Below are positions 1 through 7,130 of a DNA stretch of 24,667 nucleotides, piece by piece. The notes under the pieces were generated by a model, which was not told the origin of the DNA, ran no database searches, and saw only the letters and a list, made by a program, of their open reading frames with translations. The position numbers and the translations under genes were made by a program. This stretch comes from Bacillota bacterium (lineage in GTDB: Bacteria > Bacillota > Clostridia > Acetivibrionales > DSM-1351): contig JAEZIV010000076.1 of NCBI GenBank assembly GCA_023436515.1, forward strand, positions 1-24,667. Reading direction: 5' to 3'. Each line of letters begins with the position of its first letter. The first letter of the stretch is position 1.

Positions 1-99
1 AAGCTATATATAAGATACTTGTTTAACCACTGCAGTCTAATAAACGAAAAGTTTATACTACAATGAGGAAACAGGTAATATCATGGAGGAGGGTTAAAC

Positions 100-771
100 A
101 TGGAGGTTAACAAAATTAATGTATTTAGTACGGATCGCGGGTCAGCTCAGATACATGGCCCCTCGAAAAAGGGAACAAAGGATAATGCAGAGCATAAGGG
201 CAAGAACGAAGTAGAAGCATCAGCTGTTTTAGAGCTTGGAGCTTCCGGACAAGCCCCGGCTGTAACATATCAGAAGCCCCAGGCAGTTAATGCCCGAGAA
301 GTAAGTGGCCAAAAAACGAATAGTGAGATTACAGCTGCCAATGAGGGTAAAACTCATGGAACTACTGCAGAAGAAATCAATAGCTTATGGGAAGAGGCTA
401 ATAGAGCGACTCAGCACCTGAGAGATCTCGTAAGACAGCTGCTTGAAAGTCAGGGTAAGACCTTTAAGGATGTTTTGTCTGGCAAGGAGTCACTTGTAGT
501 AGATGAAGAAACCAGAGCAGCGGCAGCAGAGGCTGTCTCCGAAAATGGAGAAAGTGGAGTACAGGCTGTCAGTGATAGAATTGTAGCCTTTGCAAAGGCT
601 ATTTCAAATGATAATCCTGAGATGTATGATAAGCTTATGGGTGCAATCAATGAAGGGTTTGCTCAGGCAGAAAAAATATTAGGAGGTCAGCTCCCTGAAA
701 TCTGCAAGCAGACTAGGGAAGAAGTAAATAGGAAGATGGAGGAGTGGAAAAACCAAAGCTCAAGCTCCTGA
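100..771 (+). CDS. Conserved hypothetical protein, 223 aa
   Basis: I do not recognise a named function. The start is an ATG preceded by GGAGGAGGG six bases upstream, a strong ribosome binding site. The protein is hydrophilic, with no signal peptide or membrane segment. Residues 1-90 are low-complexity and probably disordered. Residues 92-215 look like a folded helical domain, with a conserved-looking block (VSDRIVAFAKAISNDNPEMY) and a tail of the type EGFAQAEKILGGQLPEI. From memory this C-terminal pattern (SDRI.FAKA, EGF..AEK, LPEI) recurs in uncharacterised bacterial proteins similar to DUF5610; that is family recollection, not a search. The gene is monocistronic: a hairpin terminator follows at 817-849. 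The coding call is secure; the function is unknown. Confidence 0.85.
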   Translation: MEVNKINVFSTDRGSAQIHGPSKKGTKDNAEHKGKNEVEASAVLELGASGQAPAVTYQKPQAVNAREVSGQKTNSEITAANEGKTHGTTAEEINSLWEEANRATQHLRDLVRQLLESQGKTFKDVLSGKESLVVDEETRAAAAEAVSENGESGVQAVSDRIVAFAKAISNDNPEMYDKLMGAINEGFAQAEKILGGQLPEICKQTREEVNRKMEEWKNQSSSS

Positions 772-816
772 TCCTGATCCGTAAAGCAATATACAGTAAA
801 TTAAATCAGTCGATTT

Positions 817-849
817 AAAGAGACCGTCCAAGGGATTGTCTCTTTTTTT
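817..849 (+). terminator. Rho-independent terminator after the 223-aa protein gene
   Basis: AAAGAGAC at 817-824 pairs with GTCTCTTT at 838-845, with an inner TCC/GGA pairing and a run of seven T at 843-849. It lies 46 bases past the stop codon of the upstream gene. The following 180 bases to the next gene hold only a small hairpin (GAGCAG/CTGCTC near 970-984) and no convincing gene. Confidence 0.8.
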
Positions 850-1051
850 CATGGGTATGCACTGGGAAGCTGGAGTACACCTGATATGACCGGGTGATTT
901 ATCAAAATATCTTTCCCAACAGCATTCACCATCCCAAAAGGTTTCCATATTATATAGCATCAAAGAAAAGAGCAGAAGCTGCTCGTTTGGAGTAATAGTT
1001 CAACTAACATAAGCTTGGTATTGATTATTCGTGGAGTTAGGGGGGGCTGAA

Positions 1052-1783
1052 ATGTTCTACACTGAAAGGTTTGATCAGAATAATAATGAGGCTAACATAG
1101 TTGCATACGCCTATGGGGATGTAAACGGTGACAATATTCGTGATTTTGTTTACCTTACTGGAACAAGAACACCGGGAAGCGGATATATTCGGAATATAAC
1201 TCTCTTAATCAGAGATGGCAGAACCGGTATTAAGCAAAGAGTCAAGCTCAAGTCAGATTCGGGGTACTCGCCTGCTGTAACTCTGGTGGATTTCACTGCT
1301 GACAAGACAAAGGATATAATTGTGGGCATTGCCTCCGGTGGCAGCGGGGGAATTATGTTTTACTATATATTTTCCGACGTAAATAGCGATATTAAAATGC
1401 TATTTGATTATGAAGAATTTAATAACCGCTATAGCTATAAGGTTGTATACCGGGATTTTTACAAGGTCATAGTAAAAAACCTTGTAAATAATGTAAGCTT
1501 CATAATTGATATCAGTTTAAAAGGGAGGGAGTATCTCAGTGAGATATATACTCCTGAGGGAACCCTCAAGGAACCAATCGAGGGTTGGGTTGATCCCTTA
1601 GGAGGTCTTTACCCTATTGATTATGATGGAAACGGCGTTTATGAGCTTTTAGGATACCAAGGAATATCAGGTAGATATCACGCCGACTCCTTAGGAAATT
1701 TACAAAGTATTTTGAAATGGGATGGTCAAAAATTTTACCTTACTACCCAATATGTGGGGATTATAGGGGGAACACCAGAATAG
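1052..1783 (+). CDS. VCBS/FG-GAP repeat-like protein, 243 aa
   Basis: This is probably a beta-propeller-like protein of unknown role. Two short acidic motifs, DVNGDNIRD (residues 23-31) and DYDGNG (190-195), resemble the calcium-binding loops of FG-GAP/VCBS repeats. A third related block is DFTADKTKDI near residue 84. There is no signal peptide or membrane segment, so a cytoplasmic or spore-associated location is possible but not shown. An in-frame GTG at 1031 would add seven residues. The ATG at 1052 is preferred because AGGGGGGG ends six bases before it, and using the GTG would put this ribosome binding site inside the gene. From family memory, similar proteins of about 240 residues occur in spore-forming Bacilli and Clostridia. 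The gene is followed by a weak hairpin at about 1805-1828, then about 230 bases without a gene before the tRNA promoter. Confidence 0.82.
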   Translation: MFYTERFDQNNNEANIVAYAYGDVNGDNIRDFVYLTGTRTPGSGYIRNITLLIRDGRTGIKQRVKLKSDSGYSPAVTLVDFTADKTKDIIVGIASGGSGGIMFYYIFSDVNSDIKMLFDYEEFNNRYSYKVVYRDFYKVIVKNLVNNVSFIIDISLKGREYLSEIYTPEGTLKEPIEGWVDPLGGLYPIDYDGNGVYELLGYQGISGRYHADSLGNLQSILKWDGQKFYLTTQYVGIIGGTPE

Positions 1784-1803
1784 GTAGGGCTTACAGGGTA
1801 AAA

Positions 1804-1828
1804 AGTATACAATAAAACTATTGTATAA
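1804..1828 (+). terminator. Weak terminator-like hairpin
   Basis: The inverted repeat GTATACAATA / TATTGTATA has a 4-base AAAC loop just after the VCBS-like gene. The T-rich tract follows only several bases later, so terminator function is uncertain. A second inverted repeat (GGACTTCA / TGAAGTCC) lies at about 1934-1972. The rest of 1784-2057 is AT-rich, with no gene I can support. Confidence 0.35.
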
Positions 1829-2057
1829 ACTCTTGATTTTTTAGTATTTTTTACATATACAATTACGTTATTTTCATAGTAGAATTTGTACTGTAAAACA
1901 ATACATTCCAGCTGAGGATCTGCTCTTCGGTTGGACTTCAAATATATTCCTCCTGAAAAATATGAAGTCCTTATGTTTACTAGAAACATGAGGATTTTTG
2001 CTGTATTTGGGAATTATTTATAGGGCTTTTGAAAACTAAAAAAAATAAAAATTGCTA

Positions 2058-2087
2058 TTGACATAACGCTCACTTGTTATGTATAAT
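2058..2087 (+). promoter_or_regulatory. Sigma-A promoter of the tRNA operon
   Basis: A perfect -35 TTGACA (2058-2063) and a perfect -10 TATAAT (2082-2087) are separated by 18 bases. They sit 34 bases upstream of the first tRNA, as expected for a strongly expressed stable-RNA promoter. Confidence 0.85.
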
Positions 2088-2121
2088 GTAAAAGCACGTT
2101 GGAGAACGGGCAAAAACAGAT

Positions 2122-2198
2122 GGCGGCGTAGCTCAGTTGGCCAGAGCATCCGGTTCATACCCGGCAGGTCGTAGGTTCAAATCCCACCGCCGCTACCA
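2122..2198 (+). tRNA. tRNA-Met (CAT), elongator type
   Basis: This is a full cloverleaf of 77 nt with encoded CCA. The acceptor GGCGGCG pairs with CGCCGCT, the D-arm GCTC pairs with GAGC, and the anticodon loop TTCATAC carries CAT at 2156-2158. The G1-T72 acceptor end, and the absence of the initiator C1 x A72 mismatch, favour elongator Met over initiator. Two stem positions do not pair: T27 x C43 in the anticodon stem and A51 x C63 in the T-stem. It is first in the Met-Glu-Val operon. Confidence 0.93.
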
Positions 2199-2230
2199 TC
2201 TTAAGCGATAGATAATATCGCTTATTTTAT

Positions 2231-2305
2231 GGCCCATTGGTCAAGTGGTTAAGACACCGCCCTTTCACGGCGATAACAGGGGTTCGAGTCCCCTATGGGT
2301 CACCA
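2231..2305 (+). tRNA. tRNA-Glu (TTC)
   Basis: This is a 75-nt cloverleaf with encoded CCA. The acceptor GGCCCAT pairs with ATGGGTC and the anticodon loop CTTTCAC gives TTC. The T-arm is AGGGG-TTCGAGT-CCCCT. There is one unpaired position in the anticodon stem (C27 x A43). Its 3' end, from the T-loop to four bases past CCA, is copied again at 2503-2526, on the far side of a structured repeat element. Confidence 0.95.
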
Positions 2306-2526
2306 AAAGACTTTTATAAACTATATATAGATAGATCCCGATTACTAAGGTAATGGTACGGGACTCGAACCCGGGAGGGCACGAGCCGTCGTGCTGAAAG
2401 CACGAAAAATGTGCTGAATGCACATTTTTAGGTGAGTGTAGGAGCCCGGCACCGTAAGCATAGCGAGCGGTGGGCGACGTCATTAGCAGGCGAAGCATGC
2501 GTGAGTCCCCTATGGGTCACCAAAAG
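2286..2526 (+). mobile_element. tRNA-3'-end-associated repeat element, copy 1 (at tRNA-Glu)
   Basis: The unit is bounded by a 24-bp exact direct repeat (2286-2309 and 2503-2526) that runs from the T-loop of tRNA-Glu through CCA plus four bases. Weaker similarity continues after both copies (cccgattact... at 2338 and 2554). At 2360-2372 there is a 13-base inverted copy of the tRNA-Glu T-arm (GGGACTCGAACCC). The core from 2375 holds GAGGGCACGAGCC, a hairpin CGTGCT/AGCACG (2390-2404) and a hairpin AAAAATGTGC/GCACATTTTT (2405-2429). It then carries a 69-base block (2420-2488) that is 67/69 identical to 7382-7450, with a CACCG/CGGTG stem inside. No open reading frame in it is convincing. The mobile nature is inferred from two copies at two different tRNA genes. 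Confidence 0.7.
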
Positions 2527-2569
2527 CTAATTATAGAGTTTATATAGAAGAGTCCCGATTACTGAAAGG

Positions 2570-2621
2570 TAATACATTACTAAAGTAATACATTACTAAA
2601 GTAATACATTACTTTAGTAAT
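2570..2621 (+). repeat. Tandem palindromic 16-bp repeat, about three copies
   Basis: The unit TAATACATTACTAAAG occurs at 2570-2585 and 2586-2601, with a variant at 2602-2617. Each unit junction forms the near-palindrome ATTACTAAAGTAAT. Related forms occur at 2341-2354, inside the element after tRNA-Glu, and at 2559-2572. It lies just upstream of tRNA-Val. As RNA it would fold into several alternative short hairpins. Confidence 0.75.
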
Positions 2622-2635
2622 GGGGGATACAGCTT

Positions 2636-2711
2636 GGGAGCTTAGCTCAGCTGGGAGAGCATCTGCCTTACAAGCAGAGGGTCATAGGTTCGAGCCCTAT
2701 AGTTCCCACCA
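2636..2711 (+). tRNA. tRNA-Val (TAC)
   Basis: This is a 76-nt cloverleaf with encoded CCA. The acceptor GGGAGCT pairs with AGTTCCC, the D-arm GCTC pairs with GAGC, and the anticodon loop CTTACAA gives TAC. The T-arm ATAGG-TTCGAGC-CCTAT is fully paired. It is the last tRNA of the operon and is followed immediately by a strong terminator. Confidence 0.96.
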
Positions 2712-2714
2712 TAC

Positions 2715-2756
2715 AAAAACTGCTGCAAAACTGATATGTTTTGCAGCAGTTTTTTT
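2715..2756 (+). terminator. Rho-independent terminator of the tRNA operon
   Basis: A 17-bp perfect stem (2715-2731 with 2738-2754) has a 6-base loop TGATAT and ends in a T run. It is four bases after tRNA-Val. It may also help terminate the convergent minus-strand gene that ends at 2814. Confidence 0.92.
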
Positions 2757-2813
2757 GCTTCTCCTTAAAAAAAGCTGATACAGACCCTTAGGCCATCAAG
2801 AGTTGTACAACTA

Positions 2814-3098
2814 TTAAGAAGAGCCTGCATTTCTTTGTATAATTCCCATTATTAATGCAGTAAGAAAAGAAACTATAAAAACAATACAGGCTAACAGAGT
2901 AAGGACAAGATAGCCTAAATCACTCAAGCCTTCAGAATAGTATGCGGATTTGATATAAAGACCTATTGCTGCAAGTGCTGTAATTATTGAAGGCAGATAC
3001 TTGATTATTCTCTTGCTCCTAAACCTTCTACCAAGAAATACCGTTATTGATAAGACAATTACACTTGATATAGAAGCAAATAAATAAAAGCCGCTCAT
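2814..3098 (-). CDS. Small integral membrane protein, 94 aa
   Basis: I do not know its function. Three hydrophobic segments (about residues 3-22, 36-51 and 62-87) are separated by a basic loop (GRRFRSKRIIKYLP), so it is probably a three-pass membrane protein. The start ATG at 3098 is preceded on the minus strand by GTGAGGATG, a reasonable ribosome binding site. From memory, similar short proteins occur in Clostridia without assigned function. It is convergent with the tRNA operon and divergent from spoIIE. The 389 bases between it and spoIIE contain the spoIIE regulatory region. Confidence 0.75.
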   Translation of the reverse strand: MSGFYLFASISSVIVLSITVFLGRRFRSKRIIKYLPSIITALAAIGLYIKSAYYSEGLSDLGYLVLTLLACIVFIVSFLTALIMGIIQRNAGSS

Positions 3099-3244
3099 AA
3101 GAACATCCTCACTTTTAAGTTATTATCTTATAACGCTAAGACTAGCCAATGGTTCAGCTAACTTAGTTTTATATTATATCAAAGGAAATATTACATAGCT
3201 CTCCAAATTTATTACTAAAGAAGAATATTTTTAATTGAGAAAGT

Positions 3245-3387
3245 TTCGACAATACACAGCAAATTAGGTGTTAAGTTTGTCAGAGCTAATTATTTAAGCT
3301 ATCTACAAAAGGTTAAATTGATGTTAAATTAATGTGAGTTTATAAGACACCCTGTCAAAAATCTATTAAATTGAATTATCATATAAT
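3245..3387 (+). promoter_or_regulatory. Putative Spo0A-controlled spoIIE promoter region
   Basis: A perfect 0A-type heptamer lies on the minus strand at 3245-3251 (TTCGACA, i.e. TGTCGAA). Weaker matches on the plus strand are TGTCAGA at 3279-3285 and TGTCAAA at 3353-3359. The last is placed 22 bases before a perfect -10 TATAAT (3382-3387). Established for Bacillus subtilis spoIIE and spoIIG: sigma-A promoters with unusually long 21-22-bp spacers and 0A boxes at or near the -35. The same geometry here is suggestive, not proven. Confidence 0.5.
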
Positions 3388-3487
3388 GACAAATAATTTT
3401 GCCTCTGTTGATTTATAATCAATCTGCATGCTAACGAGATGTTTTGAAGTAAGCACACACAAGATAAAATACAGGGGGTCACGAAGG

Positions 3488-5896
3488 ATGAAGACAGAGG
3501 TACTTACATATAAAAGTCATGATGGATATGGGGCTGCAACTCAGCAAAAGAGCAAAGGAACCAGGATAGCATCTTTACTGGAGTATCTAAATAAAACAAA
3601 TCTCATTATTATTCCTGGGGCATTTCTTTTGGGAAGAATTTCATTGCTGGGTGGTCTGATGCCTTTCGGGATAGCTCTTTATGCAGCAACCTTCGGCTTG
3701 AACATAAACAGAATTATTATATCAATAGCCATATTCGCAGGAATGCTTACGTCAGGTGCAACTGTGCAGTTATACACGGCAGTTGTTGCAATGCTGCTGT
3801 TTAATGCACTTAACATTCCCTTTAAAAAGAGTAACGGTTCACCACTGAGAATAGGCTTAATTGCATTTATGGGAGTTTTTATACCCGAAATACTGCTAAC
3901 TTATCTACAGGGTTTCCTGATGTATGACATAATAAAGTCCTTTATAAACGCCTTCCTTATTTTCTCGCTGGTATTTGTATTTAAGAATGTACTTGAAATA
4001 TTGGGCAACCCCTCCAGAAAATATTCCTTAAGCAACGAGGAAATATTGAGCATAGCCATTGCATGTGCTCTATCTGTAGGAGGCTTGGGAGATTGGAATG
4101 TTTGGGGTATAAGTCTGAAAAATATTCTATGCATTATTATTGTGTTGGTATTCAGTTTCCGAACCGGAGCCGGAAACGGTGCTGCCATCGGTGTAATCGT
4201 AGGTACTGTTATCAGTATCTCATCAAACTCATCCCCTGTTATTATTGCTTCCTATGCATTCTGCGGGCTGCTTTCGGGGATTTTAAGGAACATGGGGAAA
4301 ATAGGCTGCTGTGTTGGAGTTTTAATGGGTAATGCGTTGCTTGCCTTCTATACTAACAGTTCAGGTGAAATTCTAATATACCTTTATGAAATAATAGTCT
4401 CAATATTAATTTTTATGCTGCTGCCTCAAAAATTAATGGATACAGTGGTTGCAGGTTTTGATAGGAATCTAGCTGCCAATGGAGATAAGAAGGCTTATAG
4501 CACCAGAATAAAGGAAATAACCGTTGATAAATTAAATAAGTTCTCAACAGCCTTTGGGGAAATGGCAAAGACCTTTGAGGAGATTTCCGAAACAAAGGCA
4601 ATTACTGAAAAGCATGATATTACTGCCATATTTGACAGAGTGGCAGACCGGGTGTGCAGGGACTGCAGTCTGTGCGTTCACTGTTGGGAACAGAACTTTT
4701 GTAATACCTATCAGATAATGTTCAAGATTATAGAAAAGCTTGACAGTAAGGGCTGGATAGAGCCAAGTGATATTCCCAAGTACTTTCTGGAAAGATGTGA
4801 GCGGGTAGACGATTTTGTTATAGCTGTAAACAATGTATTTGAGCTTTTTAAGGTTGATATGGTGTGGAGGAGTAAGATCGGTGAAAGCAGGGGATTGGTT
4901 TCACAACAGCTAAGAAGTATGTCAAAAATAATTTCAAACCTTGCAAACGAGCTTAATACAGACATTTGCTTTAAGGAAGATATAGAAAACCAAATAGTTT
5001 TGGAGTTGGCTAAGTCGGGAATAAAAAATGCTGATGCCGTTGTTTATGAAAACAAATCGGGCAAGTATGAAATGACACTTTCCTATAAAGGCTGCGGCGG
5101 CAGAAGAAGCTGTATTGGGAGTGTAGAAAAAATTGTTTCTGAGATTGTCGGACGAAAAATGGTTAAGGATAAATCAGACTGCGGCCTTAACACAAAAACT
5201 AATATATGTACAATTAAGCTGGTCGAGGAGGAAACCTACAAGGTTATAACAGGAGTTGCCAGAATGGCTAAAAATGAAAAATACGTTTCTGGAGATAACT
5301 ACACCTTTTTGAATTCCGGAGATGGTAAATATATTGCGGCTCTCAGTGATGGGATGGGAACGGGACATAAGGCAAGCATGCAAAGTAAGGCAACTATAAA
5401 TCTTATTGAGCAGTTTATGGAGTCGGGCTTTGATAAGGATACTACAGTAAAGCTTATAAATTCCATTCTTGTGCTAAGGTCTACTGATGATTCTTTTGCG
5501 ACAATTGATATTTCAGTTGTGGATCTATATAAGGGAGAGGTTGAATTCTGCAAGGTGGGGGCTGCGCCGACCTTTATAAAGCGGGAGGAGTACGTTGAAA
5601 CTATTAAGGCAGCATCACTTCCCGCAGGCATACTAAGTGATGTGGAAGTTGAGCTGATACATAAGAAAGTGGGTAATGGAGATTTCATGATAATGCTGTC
5701 TGACGGCATTATTGATTCTTTCAAAAACTGTCCCGACAGTATAAGAGAGGTTCAGAACCTGATTCTGAAAATGGATAGTAAAAATCCTCAGAAAATAGCT
5801 GATGATTTAATGGAGGAGGCGCTGAAAAGATGCCCGAACAAGGAGCCAATTGATGATATGCTGGTGCTGGTATCTAAAATATGGAAAGCAAAATAA
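3488..5896 (+). CDS. spoIIE: Stage II sporulation protein E, PP2C-type serine phosphatase
   Basis: SpoIIE dephosphorylates the anti-anti-sigma factor SpoIIAA-P in the forespore, which releases sigma-F, and it acts at the polar septum. The 802-aa length fits the family. The N-terminal third is strongly hydrophobic, with about ten predicted membrane passes. A linker follows with a cysteine cluster (VCRDCSLCVHCWEQNFC). The C-terminal PP2C domain starts near SGDNYTFL and includes ALSDGMGTGHKAS, STDDSFATIDISVVDL, KVGAAPTF and MLSDGIIDS, with the metal-binding aspartates visible. An upstream in-frame ATG at 3428 would add 20 residues. The ATG at 3488 is preferred: AGGGGGTC ends seven bases before it, and MKTEVL is a typical clostridial SpoIIE beginning. 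The usual clostridial followers tilS-hpt-ftsH are not downstream. Confidence 0.97.
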   Translation: MKTEVLTYKSHDGYGAATQQKSKGTRIASLLEYLNKTNLIIIPGAFLLGRISLLGGLMPFGIALYAATFGLNINRIIISIAIFAGMLTSGATVQLYTAVVAMLLFNALNIPFKKSNGSPLRIGLIAFMGVFIPEILLTYLQGFLMYDIIKSFINAFLIFSLVFVFKNVLEILGNPSRKYSLSNEEILSIAIACALSVGGLGDWNVWGISLKNILCIIIVLVFSFRTGAGNGAAIGVIVGTVISISSNSSPVIIASYAFCGLLSGILRNMGKIGCCVGVLMGNALLAFYTNSSGEILIYLYEIIVSILIFMLLPQKLMDTVVAGFDRNLAANGDKKAYSTRIKEITVDKLNKFSTAFGEMAKTFEEISETKAITEKHDITAIFDRVADRVCRDCSLCVHCWEQNFCNTYQIMFKIIEKLDSKGWIEPSDIPKYFLERCERVDDFVIAVNNVFELFKVDMVWRSKIGESRGLVSQQLRSMSKIISNLANELNTDICFKEDIENQIVLELAKSGIKNADAVVYENKSGKYEMTLSYKGCGGRRSCIGSVEKIVSEIVGRKMVKDKSDCGLNTKTNICTIKLVEEETYKVITGVARMAKNEKYVSGDNYTFLNSGDGKYIAALSDGMGTGHKASMQSKATINLIEQFMESGFDKDTTVKLINSILVLRSTDDSFATIDISVVDLYKGEVEFCKVGAAPTFIKREEYVETIKAASLPAGILSDVEVELIHKKVGNGDFMIMLSDGIIDSFKNCPDSIREVQNLILKMDSKNPQKIADDLMEEALKRCPNKEPIDDMLVLVSKIWKAK

Positions 5897-5974
5897 ATAA
5901 AATCCAGAGGTACTATGTATAAAAATACTAAAATTTCACAAACTACCCATAATCACAGTTCTTTGGAGGATACT

Positions 5975-6313
5975 ATGTTTTATGGAAAATCAAAGAAGGT
6001 AATAATTATAAGGGACATGCACTCTAATTTATTTGAGGAAGCCATTCTTGTATTAAAGGAGGACAGAGATAAAGAACGTGTAGAGGTTGGTAAGTCAGCA
6101 GCTGAGAAGAGCGCAAAGGTCGATAATGATTTTATTTTAAAAGAAGCAGAATCGATTATTGATAATTACATTAAAGATAACAAAAATAAATTCTATCCCC
6201 CAAAAAAGAAGGAAGTGCCTAGAACCAAAATATCAAAGAATTTTTTAATAAATTCGGTATTGTTTGGTAGTATCGCCGCAGTAATTTTTTTATTAGTAAA
6301 GTTGCTTTTATAA
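5975..6313 (+). CDS. Hypothetical tail-anchored protein, 112 aa
   Basis: I do not recognise a named family. The N-terminal block KKVIIIRDMHSNLFEEAI looks like a short conserved domain. A charged, probably helical middle follows (DRDKERVEVGKSAAEKSAKV), then a proline/lysine stretch (YPPKKKEVPR) and one C-terminal membrane segment (SVLFGSIAAVIFLLVKLLL). This suggests a protein held in the membrane by its C-terminus, with the bulk in the cytoplasm. Two in-frame starts have nearly the same leader, at 5915 (CAGAGGTACT) and 5975 (GGAGGATACT). The second has the stronger ribosome binding site and begins just before the conserved-looking block. It lies 78 bases after spoIIE and could be co-transcribed with it. 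Confidence 0.75.
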   Translation: MFYGKSKKVIIIRDMHSNLFEEAILVLKEDRDKERVEVGKSAAEKSAKVDNDFILKEAESIIDNYIKDNKNKFYPPKKKEVPRTKISKNFLINSVLFGSIAAVIFLLVKLLL

Positions 6314-6390
6314 TATATGCTCTATTGATTTTCGTTTACTAAATAAGATATATTATTATAAGTAAATGCAAAAATGTTAAGGAGCAAAAA

Positions 6391-7023
6391 ATGAATTTAA
6401 AAAGGATAATTGATTTTTTTCTGTTAAAAAAGGATTTCTATGCCCGTTTAAATGATAAGACCATGTGGCTTTATATAGGAATAGCGCTTGTTGGAATACG
6501 TGATGTGGGTCTTGCTGTGCTGGGGCTTAATATCAGCTCAAGCGGAGATCCGGTCATAAGCTTCTCCTTAAAAACCTGTGCTATCCTTTTTTTAGCTGCT
6601 TTAGTAATCGGACTTATTGATGTTATATGTTTTTCCTATCCAATATTCGATATCATAAAGTATTTTAAGAGGAGGAGCGACAGCAATGCATTAGCACTTG
6701 GTACGTCCTATTCAAGCCTTCTTACTAAGGTTATGAAAGTGTACATAGCTGTAAATATTATTGTAACGCCGTTAAGTCTTCTAAGCTACTATACCTTCCA
6801 CTTGACCGGTAAATATGAAATGGCATTGTTAGTATATTTAACTGCGGTGCTGGATGTTCTTGCGTACTTCTGGTTTAATGGAGCCATTACCCGCGGGCTG
6901 TGTGTTCTGTTCAAGATCCCGGCAAGAGTTCGTGTGCTCGTATTTATGCTGGTATTTGTATGGAATGCTCTTCTGAGTGAGGCTTTGGGTCTATTATTCA
7001 CTCAGGTTATAATCAGACTGTAA
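6391..7023 (+). CDS. Polytopic membrane protein, 210 aa
   Basis: The function is not recognised. Five or six hydrophobic segments are visible: about residues 25-45, 58-85, 112-134, 143-160, and a C-terminal pair from about 174 to 207. They are separated by basic loops such as YFKRRSD. The arrangement is loosely like Yip1-type membrane proteins, but I see no diagnostic motif. The start ATG at 6391 has AAGGAGC six bases upstream. No terminator hairpin separates it from the preceding small gene, so an operon is possible. The tRNA-Arg promoter begins about 80 bases downstream. Confidence 0.8.
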   Translation: MNLKRIIDFFLLKKDFYARLNDKTMWLYIGIALVGIRDVGLAVLGLNISSSGDPVISFSLKTCAILFLAALVIGLIDVICFSYPIFDIIKYFKRRSDSNALALGTSYSSLLTKVMKVYIAVNIIVTPLSLLSYYTFHLTGKYEMALLVYLTAVLDVLAYFWFNGAITRGLCVLFKIPARVRVLVFMLVFVWNALLSEALGLLFTQVIIRL

Positions 7024-7101
7024 GGGTAATACCTTATGAAAACGGGCTTTTATTATAGATTTCCACTCTGGTGGCTGCAACATATTTTTGTAGTTTTCAG
7101 G

Positions 7102-7130
7102 TTGTAAACAGGTAGCAATTAAGCTATAAT
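7102..7130 (+). promoter_or_regulatory. Sigma-A promoter of tRNA-Arg
   Basis: The -35 TTGTAA (7102-7107) and -10 TATAAT (7125-7130) are 17 bases apart. The promoter lies 57 bases upstream of tRNA-Arg. Confidence 0.7.

Noticed and set aside
760..963. Minus-strand open frame of 67 codons
   Set aside because: It crosses the hairpin terminator, has no ribosome binding site and no recognisable protein character.
2265..2498. Minus-strand open frame of 77 codons across tRNA-Glu and the repeat element
   Set aside because: Its recognisable parts (PPGFESRT, GLEPLLSP) are simply the complement of tRNA T-arms and are a well-known annotation artefact. No ribosome binding site.
2286..2526. Group I intron in a tRNA gene
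   Set aside because: Bacterial tRNA group I introns sit in the anticodon loop of a split tRNA. Here the upstream tRNA is complete, the junction is in the T-loop, and I see no P3/P7 core.
2570..2621. Possible CRISPR array
   Set aside because: The 16-bp units are directly adjacent, palindromic and AT-rich, with no spacers and no cas genes nearby.
3428..3487. Upstream ATG of spoIIE adding 20 residues
   Set aside because: No ribosome binding site before 3428; a good one precedes 3488, and the family N-terminus starts there.
5299..5724. Minus-strand 141-codon open frame inside spoIIE
   Set aside because: It lies opposite the PP2C domain, which is clearly coding; shadow frame.
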